Source: Pukyongiella litopenaei | GTDB taxonomy: Bacteria > Pseudomonadota > Alphaproteobacteria > Rhodobacterales > Rhodobacteraceae | Assembly (NCBI RefSeq): GCF_003008555.2 | Contig: NZ_CP027665.1 | Span: 744,001-808,000, forward strand | DNA length: 64,000 bases | Direction: 5' to 3' | Shown: piece by piece, positions 8,768 through 16,019 of the stretch | Position numbering within the stretch: the stretch's first letter is position 1 | How the letters are laid out: each line of letters begins with the position of its first letter | Translations under genes and position numbers: made by a program | The notes under the pieces: model-generated | Told to the model about the DNA's origin: nothing | The model's input: only the letters and a program-made list of their open reading frames with translations | Database searches by the model: none

Positions 8768-9849
8768 GCGGCTGCGGCCTTGAACTCGGCCACGGCGGCG
8801 GCAACCCGGCGGCAGGCGGCTTCGTCACCCACGGTGATGCGCAGCGCCGCGGGCAGCCCGTAGCCGGCCACCCGGCGCACGATCAGCCCGCGGGATTGCA
8901 GGTGGGCGTCGCATGCCTCGGCCTCGGCACGCGAGGCGAACCGGGCCAGAATGAAATTGGTGCAGGAGGTATCGGACGGCACGCCCGCCGCCGCCAGCGC
9001 GTCGGCCAGCCAGACCCGCAGCCGGGCATTTTCGGCGCGGCAGCGTCCGGCATGGTCGGTATCGCGGATCGCCGCCTCGGCCGCCGCCAGCGCCGGGGCG
9101 GACAGGTTGAACGGTCCGCGCACCCGGTTCAGCACGTCGATGACGGCAGCGGGGCCATAGCCCCAGCCGATCCGCATCCCGCCCAGCCCGTAGAGCTTGG
9201 AAAAGGTCCGCGTCATCACGACATTGGGCCGGGTTCCGGCCAGCCCCGCGCCACCGTCGAACCCGTCGACGAATTCCGCATAGGCGCCATCCAGCACCAG
9301 GATCACCCGCCCGGGCAGCCCGTCGGCCAGCCGCGCCAGTTCGGCCCCGCCCAGCATGGTGCCGGTGGGGTTGGCGGGGTTGGCGATGAACACCAGCCGC
9401 GTGCGGTCGGTGCATCCTGACAGGATCGCGTCGACGTCCACCACCCGGTCCCGTTCCGGCACCTCGACGGGCGTGGCACCGGCGGCCAGCGTGCTGATGC
9501 GATACATCGAGAACCCGTGTTCGGTGTGGATCACCTCGTCGCCCGGACCGGCATAGGCTTGGCAGAGGAACGTGATGATCTCGTCGCTGCCGACGCCGCA
9601 GATGATCCGCTCCGGGTCCAGCCCATGCGCCGCGCCGATCGCCGCGCGCAGGGCGGCGTGGTCGGTCGGGGGATAGCGGTGCATCCCGGCAAGGGCCGCC
9701 TGTGCCGCCGCAATCGCGTGCGGGCTTGGGCCGAACGGGTTCTCATTCGAGCTCAGCTTGACCACGTTGGCCATGCCCGGCAAATGCGCGGCACCGCCCT
9801 GGTAGAGGGCAATGTCCATGATGCCGGGCTGGGGGGCGATCTGGTTCAT
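8764..9849 (-). CDS. hisC: histidinol-phosphate aminotransferase
   Basis: This is a 361-residue fold-type I PLP enzyme. The start at [10 protein letters not shown] is chosen because GGAG sits just upstream and the alternative upstream in-frame start has no homology-like sequence. Visible motifs are [12 protein letters not shown] (about 32-43), the DGAYAEF segment, and [15 protein letters not shown] with Lys218 as the PLP Schiff-base lysine. Its role is transamination of imidazole acetol phosphate in histidine synthesis, possibly also of aromatic keto acids given the tyrA neighbour. It heads the hisC-tyrA-extensin operon and lies 61 bases downstream of hisG on the same strand. Confidence 0.93.
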   Translation of the reverse strand: MNQIAPQPGIMDIALYQGGAAHLPGMANVVKLSSNENPFGPSPHAIAAAQAALAGMHRYPPTDHAALRAAIGAAHGLDPERIICGVGSDEIITFLCQAYAGPGDEVIHTEHGFSMYRISTLAAGATPVEVPERDRVVDVDAILSGCTDRTRLVFIANPANPTGTMLGGAELARLADGLPGRVILVLDGAYAEFVDGFDGGAGLAGTRPNVVMTRTFSKLYGLGGMRIGWGYGPAAVIDVLNRVRGPFNLSAPALAAAEAAIRDTDHAGRCRAENARLRVWLADALAAAGVPSDTSCTNFILARFASRAEAEACDAHLQSRGLIVRRVAGYGLPAALRITVGDEAACRRVAAAVAEFKAAAA

Positions 9850-9910
9850 GCTGGCGGCTCCGTTGGTCCGGCCCCTCATACAGGGGCGCGGGCGCGGTGA
9901 AAAGCGGGCT

Positions 9911-10600
9911 TCACGCCAATCGCGCCTGCAGGGCCTTCAGCACCGCCTTGTCGCCGGTATCCTGCACCGCCACGCGGCTGCGCCACAACGTCGCCTGCGA
10001 CCGCAGGATCAGCCCGTCGCCCAGGATCTTGAGGTGGTTGGCGCGCAGTGTTTCCCCGGTCGAGGTGATGTCGGCGATCGCCTCGGCGGTTTCGTTCTTG
10101 ACGGTACCCTCGGTCGCGCCCTGGCTGTCGACCAGCGCATAATCGGCGACCCCGGCATCGCGCAGGAATTCGCGCACCAGCCGGTGATACTTGGTCGCGA
10201 TCCGCAACGGATGGCCGTGCCGGGCCCGGAACGCCGCCGCCGCGCCGTCGAGATCGTCGAGTGTATCCACGTCGACCCAGGCGCGCGGCACCGCCAGCAC
10301 CAGGTCGGCCCCGCCGAACCCCAGCGGTTCGATCTCTTCTACCTGCGATTGCCAGAGCGGCAGCTTTTCATGCACCAGGTCGGTGCCGGTCACGCCCAGA
10401 TGCAGCCGCCCGGCGGCCAGTTCGCGCGGGATCTCGCCCGCCGACAGCAGCACCAGCGCGATCCCGTCGATCCCGTCGACACGGCCCGCATATTCCCGGT
10501 CGGACCCCACCCGCGACAGCGCGATGCCGCGCTTGTCGAACCACTGGAAGGTCTTGTCCATCAGCCGTCCCTTGGACGGCACGCCCAGTTTCAGGGTCAT
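9911..10600 (-). CDS. hisG: ATP phosphoribosyltransferase, short form
   Basis: This 229-residue protein catalyses the first step of histidine synthesis, joining ATP and PRPP. It starts [18 protein letters not shown] and contains the PRPP loop region [17 protein letters not shown]. It lacks the C-terminal regulatory ACT-like domain of the long form, so it should work only as a hetero-octamer with HisZ. That subunit is encoded immediately upstream with a 4-base overlap. Confidence 0.95.
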   Translation of the reverse strand: MTLKLGVPSKGRLMDKTFQWFDKRGIALSRVGSDREYAGRVDGIDGIALVLLSAGEIPRELAAGRLHLGVTGTDLVHEKLPLWQSQVEEIEPLGFGGADLVLAVPRAWVDVDTLDDLDGAAAAFRARHGHPLRIATKYHRLVREFLRDAGVADYALVDSQGATEGTVKNETAEAIADITSTGETLRANHLKILGDGLILRSQATLWRSRVAVQDTGDKAVLKALQARLA

Positions 10601-11685
10601 CGCGCGGCCTCTTCCAGTTCCAGCATCACCCCCGGGCGCAGCACCCCGCCCACTGCCGGGATTTCACCGCCATCGCCCAGCCGCCGGGTCAGCGCGTCAT
10701 AGCGCCCGCCGGTGGCCACCGGCGGCAGATCGGGGCGCGACGTGGCGAGGAACCCGAACACGAAACCGTCGTAATATTCCATCGAACTGCGGCCATGGCT
10801 GGCCTCGAAGCCGAGGTTCCGCACATCGACGCCACGCGCGGCCAGCGCCTCGATCCGCGCCTCGAGCCGGTCCAGCGCGGGCGTGATCGCGGGCAGGTCC
10901 ACCGCCACGTCGCGCAGCTGTTCCAGCGCGAAAGGCAGGGTTTCGCGAACCGACAGCAAGGCTTCGAGCGCGCTCAGCTCGGTTTCGGACAGCGGCGGCA
11001 CCGCGGCGTCCTCGCGCAGGGCGGCGATGCGTTCTGCCACTTCGGACAGGCTGCGCTTGCCGATATCGGGACCGGCCCCGGCGATCGGGTCGGCGGCGGC
11101 CAGCAGGGCGGTGCGGCTGGGCGGCACCGGCGCATGGCCCGCGAACCGGTCGAGCAGCGCCCGGAACCGGCGCGGCCGCCAGATATGGCGGCGCAGCGCC
11201 GCCTTGCGCCGGTCGGTGGTGGACAGGCCGCCCACCGCCGCCATCAGGATGCCGATATCGCCGGTGACCGGCGTCAGCTCCAGCCCGGACAGGGTTTCGG
11301 CGATCAGCGCGAACACCTCGGCATCGGCACCGGCGGGATCGGTGCGGTCGAACACCTCGTAGCCGACCTGGAAATACTCGTTGGCGCGGTCGGGGTCGTG
11401 TTCCTGGCGCCGGAACACCTCGCCCGCATAGGTATAGCGGGCGGGTTCGGCCCCGTTGGCCATGTGCATCTGCACCACCGGCACGGTGAAATCGGGGCGC
11501 AGCATCTGTTCGCCGCGCAGCGCGTCCGAGGTGACATAGGCCCGCGCCCGGATGTCTTCGCCGTAGAGATCCAGCAACGTCTCGGCCGGTTGCAGCACCG
11601 GGGTTTCGACCGGCTGCGCGCCGGCCTTCTCGAACCGGGCCCGCAGCTCGGATGCCCGGGCCATGACATCGGCACGATCCGGCAT
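10597..11685 (-). CDS. hisZ: ATP phosphoribosyltransferase regulatory subunit
   Basis: This 362-residue HisZ is a catalytically inactive relative of histidyl-tRNA synthetase. Class II synthetase-like features are visible: LRPDFTVPVVQMHMAN, the motif-2-like YTYAGEVFRRQ and a C-terminal GGRYDALTRRLG. It pairs with short HisG and confers histidine feedback control. The start overlaps the hisS stop by one base (TGATG), so the paralogous synthetase and regulatory subunit are translated from one message. Confidence 0.94.
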   Translation of the reverse strand: MPDRADVMARASELRARFEKAGAQPVETPVLQPAETLLDLYGEDIRARAYVTSDALRGEQMLRPDFTVPVVQMHMANGAEPARYTYAGEVFRRQEHDPDRANEYFQVGYEVFDRTDPAGADAEVFALIAETLSGLELTPVTGDIGILMAAVGGLSTTDRRKAALRRHIWRPRRFRALLDRFAGHAPVPPSRTALLAAADPIAGAGPDIGKRSLSEVAERIAALREDAAVPPLSETELSALEALLSVRETLPFALEQLRDVAVDLPAITPALDRLEARIEALAARGVDVRNLGFEASHGRSSMEYYDGFVFGFLATSRPDLPPVATGGRYDALTRRLGDGGEIPAVGGVLRPGVMLELEEAAR

Positions 11686-13325
11686 CAGGCCTGGTCCTGG
11701 CTGGCGAGCATCTCTTGCAGCGTCTCGACCAGGTCGCCGCGCGGCACCTCGACCTGGCTCGGGCGTTCCTTCCATTCCTCCAGCGTGGCGTTTTCGGCGA
11801 TCCGGGCGCCCAGCACCAGATCCTTGACCTGCACCACGCCGCGCGCCTTTTCGTCGGCCCCCTCGATCACCGCCGCCGGGCTGCCCCTGCGGTCGGCATA
11901 TTTGAGCTGGTTGCCGAAATTCTTCGGATTGCCCAGATAGACCTCGGCGCGGATGCCGGCATTGCGCAGCTCCGCCACCATCGCCTGGTAATCGGCCATG
12001 CGGTCGCGGTCCATCACCGTGACCACCACCGGGCCGCGTTCGGCCGTCCCCGTGCGGCCCTTTTCACGCAGCGCGGCGAGCAGCCGGTCGACCCCGATCG
12101 ACACACCGGTGGCGGGCACGGCCTGACCGGTGAAGCGTTTGACCAGGTCGTCATAGCGCCCGCCCCCCGCGACCGAGCCGAACTGCCGCTTGCGGCCCTT
12201 GTCGTCGAGGATTTCAAAGGTCAGTTCCGCCTCGTAGACCGGGCCGGTATAATAGCCCAGGCCACGCACCACCGAAGGGTCTATCACGATCCGGTCGGGG
12301 CCATAGCCCTGGGCATCAAGTAGCGTGGCGATCTGTTCCAGTTCGTCCACGCCTTCGGCACCGATGGTCGAGTTATGCACCAGATCTCGCAAATGAACGA
12401 CGACAGCCTTATTCCATCTGCCCATCTCCGCCGAACGGGGTCTAAGATATTCCCACGACCCAGATTCCGCTGCAGTTGACGATGCCAAAGCAGAAACCGC
12501 CCCAATTGGATCATCCCTATCTAGCTCAACGGCTTCGGTGGCAAACTGACGAGCAACGGCATCTTTCGCATTGACGAACTTCATAATTGTTTCGATTTGG
12601 GCGCCACTCAATCTCGCCCCTTCTGTGAAATCGCCGCTGTCATCCTTGCGCCCTTCGCCCAAAAGCAAACGCACGCCATTGGCACCTAGCCGATCGAGTT
12701 TGTCGATCGCGCGCAGGACAATACCGCGTTCACGAGCAAACTCTTCGGGATCGGATGGATTCAGCACCCCAGCAACCTCCAGCACCCCGTTCAGAACCTT
12801 GCGGTTATTGACCCGGATAAGGTAATCGCCGCGCGGGATGCCGACCGCTTCGAGCGTGTCGGCCAGCATCGCGCAGATTTCCGCGTCGGCGGCCATAGAC
12901 GCGCTGCCCACGGTATCGGCATCGCATTGATAGAACTGGCGATACCGCCCCGGACCCGGTTTCTCGTTGCGCCAGACCGGCCCCATGGCGAACCGGCGAT
13001 ACGGCGTCGGCAATTCGTTGCGGTGCTGGGCATAGACGCGCGCCAGCGGCGCGGTCAGGTCATAGCGCAGCGCCAGCCAGCCGCCGTCTTCCTCCTGCCA
13101 GGCAAACACGCCTTCGTTGGGGCGATCCACGTCGGGCAGGAACTTACCCAGCGCCTCGACGGTTTCCACCGCGCTGCTTTCCAGCGCCTCGAACCCGTAC
13201 CGGTGATAGACCCCGGCAATCCGGCCCAGCATGTCGGCGCGCTGACCGACATCGGCGCCGAAATAGTCGCGGAACCCCTTGGGCGTTTCGGCCCTGGGGC
13301 GAGGCTGCTTGCGGGTCTTGGCCAT
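11685..13325 (-). CDS. hisS: histidyl-tRNA synthetase, unusually long, with a low-GC internal tract
   Basis: This 546-residue class II synthetase charges tRNA-His. Motif 2 ([20 protein letters not shown], 112-131), the HisA-type [15 protein letters not shown] segment (354-368) and the [11 protein letters not shown] motif are intact. Residues about 168-321 are encoded by DNA of clearly lower GC than the rest (see 12361-12840). From memory, relatives run near 495-500 residues. The extra length seems to lie at about residues 253-318, between the conserved SGDFT block and the [12 protein letters not shown] block. The frame is open throughout, so the protein is probably functional. It is first in the hisS-hisZ-hisG operon. 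Confidence 0.93.
   Translation of the reverse strand: MAKTRKQPRPRAETPKGFRDYFGADVGQRADMLGRIAGVYHRYGFEALESSAVETVEALGKFLPDVDRPNEGVFAWQEEDGGWLALRYDLTAPLARVYAQHRNELPTPYRRFAMGPVWRNEKPGPGRYRQFYQCDADTVGSASMAADAEICAMLADTLEAVGIPRGDYLIRVNNRKVLNGVLEVAGVLNPSDPEEFARERGIVLRAIDKLDRLGANGVRLLLGEGRKDDSGDFTEGARLSGAQIETIMKFVNAKDAVARQFATEAVELDRDDPIGAVSALASSTAAESGSWEYLRPRSAEMGRWNKAVVVHLRDLVHNSTIGAEGVDELEQIATLLDAQGYGPDRIVIDPSVVRGLGYYTGPVYEAELTFEILDDKGRKRQFGSVAGGGRYDDLVKRFTGQAVPATGVSIGVDRLLAALREKGRTGTAERGPVVVTVMDRDRMADYQAMVAELRNAGIRAEVYLGNPKNFGNQLKYADRRGSPAAVIEGADEKARGVVQVKDLVLGARIAENATLEEWKERPSQVEVPRGDLVETLQEMLASQDQA
12361..12840 (-). other. low-GC tract inside hisS
   Basis: By hand count this 480-base stretch is about 55% GC, falling to about 43% in 12541-12600, against 65-72% in much of the flanking hisS. 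It spans both conserved synthetase sequence ([13 protein letters not shown], residues 171-183) and the unusual extra segment. That pattern fits replacement by a homologous allele from a lower-GC donor better than a simple insertion. No repeats or mobile-element ends are visible at its borders. Confidence 0.65.
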
Positions 13326-13405
13326 CGCGGCGGTCCTTCGCGGTCGTGATCTCGCGGCGGGGTCTAGCCCAAGGGTCGCAGCGGGGCAAGGCGGGGCTTG
13401 GCCGA

Positions 13406-13867
13406 TCAGAGCGGAAGCGGCCGGCCCTCGGCTATTGCCTCCATCGTGAAATACGAGGTCACGCTGTCGAGTTCGACCCCCGCGATCAGCCGCTGATAGA
13501 CCCGGTCATAGCTGGCCATGTCCTGCGTCACCACCTTGAGCTGGTAATCGTAGTCGCCGCCGATCCGATGGAAATCCACCACCTCGGGAATGGTCAGCAC
13601 ATGACGGCGGAAATCGCGCAGCCAGTCGGCCGAATGGTGCCGCGTGCGCAGCATCACGAACACCACGAGGTCGAGCCCAAGCGCACGGCGGTCGATCCGC
13701 GCCGTCGATCCCAGCAGCAGCCCGTTCGCGGTCAGCGCCTTGAGCCGCCGCCAGCAGGCATTCTGGCTCAGCCCCACCTTCTCGGCCAGCTCCCGCTGCG
13801 ACAGCGACGCATCCTGCTGCAACGCTCGCAGGATCAGGCGATCAATTCGATCTACATCTTTCTTCAT
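13406..13867 (-). CDS. Lrp/AsnC-family transcriptional regulator
   Basis: This 153-residue protein has the N-terminal AsnC helix-turn-helix ([20 protein letters not shown], about 22-41) and a C-terminal RAM/ACT ligand domain with [10 protein letters not shown]. It starts at [11 protein letters not shown], the normal N-terminus for the family. The class V aminotransferase gene is divergent 110 bases away, so local control of that gene by an amino-acid effector is likely. Confidence 0.92.
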   Translation of the reverse strand: MKKDVDRIDRLILRALQQDASLSQRELAEKVGLSQNACWRRLKALTANGLLLGSTARIDRRALGLDLVVFVMLRTRHHSADWLRDFRRHVLTIPEVVDFHRIGGDYDYQLKVVTQDMASYDRVYQRLIAGVELDSVTSYFTMEAIAEGRPLPL

Positions 13868-13977
13868 CCTTCGATCATATGACACCCCATCGCAGCAATC
13901 AACGCTGAGAAATGTGAGGCTTCTTGGGGCAGAAGAGGCATAATCGACATACCAGTTTATCCGTGACGAGCCCCCCA
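13868..13977. promoter_or_regulatory. divergent promoter region, Lrp regulator / aminotransferase
   Basis: This 110-base gap is AT-richer than the flanking genes and must hold the promoters of both. Candidate -10-like sequences (CATAAT at 13939-13944 on the + strand and CATATGA near 13876) can be picked out, but no convincing Lrp dyad is visible by eye. Confidence 0.4.
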
Positions 13978-15405
13978 ATGACCTACGATCCCTTTTCTGC
14001 CTTTCGTGACATGCTTTGCCAGCAGGCCCGCGCCGACAGGTTGCGCGACGGGCTGATCGGCGAAGGCGTGATGATCCCCGGCCTGAACGGCGACATCCCG
14101 CTGGTCTATGCCGATTATGTCGCATCGGGCCGGGCGATGCGTCAGGTTGAGGATTTCGTGGCCGAACAGGTGCTGCCCTATTACGCCAACAGCCATACCG
14201 AGGCCTCCTATTGCGGTGCGCAGATGACCCGGCTGCGGCGCGCGGCGCGGGCCGAGATTGCCCGCGCGACCGGTGCGGGCGCACAGGACGCGGTGATCTT
14301 TGCCGGATCGGGCGCAACCGCGGGGCTGAACCGGCTGGTCAGCCTCTTTGGCGTGAACGAGGCCACCGACCCGGTCGTGTTCATCGGCCCCTACGAACAT
14401 CATTCGAACATCCTGCCCTGGCGCGAAAGCCGGGCCCGGATCGTCGAGATCGGCGAAGCGCCCGAAGGCGGCCCCGACCTCGACATGCTGGCCCGCGAAC
14501 TGCGCGCCAATGCCGGCTCGGACCTGTTGATCGGCGCCTTTTCCGCCGCCTCGAACGTCACCGGCATCGTCACCGACACCGACGCCGTGACCCGGCTGCT
14601 GAAGGCCCATGGCGCGCTCGCGGTCTGGGACTATGCCGGCGGCGGCCCCTACCTGCCGATCGATATCGGCCATGGCACCGATGCGCCCAAGGATGCGATC
14701 GTGGTGTCGCCGCACAAGTTTCCCGGCGGGCCCGGAGCCTCGGGCATCCTGATCGTCAACCGGTGCGCCGTCCGCCGCAGCTGCCCGTCCTGGCCGGGCG
14801 GCGGCACCGTGTCCTTCGTGTCGCCCTGGCGGCATGATTATGTGGACGATCTGTCCGCGCGGGAAGAGGCCGGCACCCCGAATGTCGTCGGCGACATCCG
14901 CGCCGCGCTCGCCTTTCTGGTCAAGGAGGCCGTGGGGGCGGAGACCATCGCGCGGCGCGAGGCGCGGTTCAACGCGATGGCGCTGGAGGGCTGGCGCGAC
15001 AATCCGCACCTGACGCTGCTGGGGGCGGACCATCCGCACCGGTTGCCGATCTTTTCCTTTCTCGTGCGCGACGGTGACGGCAACCCGGTGCACCAGCAGC
15101 TGTTCACCCGCATGCTCAGCGATGTCTACGGCATCCAGGCGCGTGGCGGCTGTGCCTGTGCCGGACCCTACGCGCACCGCCTGCTGGGGATCGACCGCAC
15201 GGAATCCGAGGCGCTGCATGCCGACCTGGCCGCCGGTCAGGAAATGCGCAAGCCCGGCTGGGTGCGGCTGAACTTCAGCTATCTGATGGACGAGAACACG
15301 GTGCGGTTCATCATCGACAGCGTGAACGACCTGAGCCGGTCCAGCGGCCTCTATGTGCCGCGCTACGCCGTGGACCCGGCCACCGCGCGTTTTCGGGCGG
15401 CCTGA
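13978..15405 (+). CDS. class V-fold PLP-dependent aminotransferase / cysteine desulfurase-like protein
   Basis: This 475-residue fold-type I PLP protein has the class V pattern: ANSHTEASYCGAQM near the N-terminus, GPYEHHSNILPWRES, and VVSPHKFPGGPGASG with the Schiff-base lysine at about residue 245. A Cys-rich loop (RGGCACAGPYAHRLLG) lies where SufS/CsdA desulfurases keep the catalytic cysteine. This subfamily recurs beside Lrp regulators in related bacteria as far as I recall. Its substrate is unknown; desulfurase, selenocysteine lyase or an amino-acid lyase role are all possible. The start MTYDPFSAF is chosen from the family N-terminus. Confidence 0.82.
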   Translation: MTYDPFSAFRDMLCQQARADRLRDGLIGEGVMIPGLNGDIPLVYADYVASGRAMRQVEDFVAEQVLPYYANSHTEASYCGAQMTRLRRAARAEIARATGAGAQDAVIFAGSGATAGLNRLVSLFGVNEATDPVVFIGPYEHHSNILPWRESRARIVEIGEAPEGGPDLDMLARELRANAGSDLLIGAFSAASNVTGIVTDTDAVTRLLKAHGALAVWDYAGGGPYLPIDIGHGTDAPKDAIVVSPHKFPGGPGASGILIVNRCAVRRSCPSWPGGGTVSFVSPWRHDYVDDLSAREEAGTPNVVGDIRAALAFLVKEAVGAETIARREARFNAMALEGWRDNPHLTLLGADHPHRLPIFSFLVRDGDGNPVHQQLFTRMLSDVYGIQARGGCACAGPYAHRLLGIDRTESEALHADLAAGQEMRKPGWVRLNFSYLMDENTVRFIIDSVNDLSRSSGLYVPRYAVDPATARFRAA

Positions 15406-15457
15406 CCGGGGTCACCGCCCGTTTCCGAGAGATCGCGCGGATCGCCGGACCCGGCGC

Positions 15458-15889
15458 TCAGAGCACGCCGATTTCCGCCAGCGCGCGGTTCATGTCCTCG
15501 GGCAGGTCGTCGTCAGTGCCACGGTCGCGCGGCAGGTCGGGCGGGCTGTCCGCCGGGTCGAGATACCGCCAGCCCTGGAACGGGCGGCGCTGGGCGGTCT
15601 GCGTGCGATGCAGGTCCGGGTCGAGCACGATGGCGCAGCGGCGCACGCCGTCCTCGCCGGTCGCCTCGTCCAGCCGCAGGATGCGCTGGCGGCACTGGAT
15701 CAGCCCCTTGATCACCCAGTAGATCGACCCGCCGTTCAGGATTTCGGCGCCGCGCCGGGGCCACATGCGGGTGACATGGCGCGGCAGGCCGTCCAGCATC
15801 TGCGCCCGCCGGGTCTGCTGCCACGCCTCCAGCGACTCGACGCTTTCCGAGCCGACGGACAGTTTGACGAGATTGACCTGCGCATTCAT
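15458..15889 (-). CDS. DUF1489-family conserved protein
   Basis: This 143-residue soluble protein without a signal peptide begins MNAQVNLVKLSVGSESVESL and has a central WVIKGLIQCRQRIL segment, matching the DUF1489 family as I recall it from alphaproteobacteria. Function is unknown. Its start faces the nrdJ start across 130 bases. Confidence 0.8.
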   Translation of the reverse strand: MNAQVNLVKLSVGSESVESLEAWQQTRRAQMLDGLPRHVTRMWPRRGAEILNGGSIYWVIKGLIQCRQRILRLDEATGEDGVRRCAIVLDPDLHRTQTAQRRPFQGWRYLDPADSPPDLPRDRGTDDDLPEDMNRALAEIGVL

Positions 15890-15909
15890 TGGGAATCGCC
15901 CCTTTCACC

Positions 15910-15924
15910 GCCTATATTGTAGGC
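15910..15924. promoter_or_regulatory. inverted repeat GCCTA-N5-TAGGC in the nrdJ / DUF1489 promoter region
   Basis: A perfect 5-base-arm dyad with an AT-rich centre lies 95 bases upstream of the nrdJ start and 21 bases upstream of the DUF1489 start. The AT-rich symmetric form loosely recalls NrdR boxes but does not match their consensus well. It may be an operator or part of a -10 region. No cobalamin riboswitch is visible in this short leader. Confidence 0.35.
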
Positions 15925-16019
15925 AGGCGGCCGCATGAAGCAAACTGTTGTGGAAAGACCGGTTCAACCGCGCTATCCTGCCGCTCCGCTGTCAGCCCAA
16001 GCCTCAAGAGAATCACGCC

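Noticed and set aside
12361-12840. An intein in hisS
   Set aside because: The segment has no splicing-block signature (no Cys/Ser start with block A, no HN-Cys/Ser/Thr end) and contains normal synthetase sequence at its edges.
15890-16019. A cobalamin riboswitch in front of the B12-dependent reductase
   Set aside because: The leader is only 130 bases shared with a divergent gene, and no B12-box-like or multi-stem structure could be recognised.
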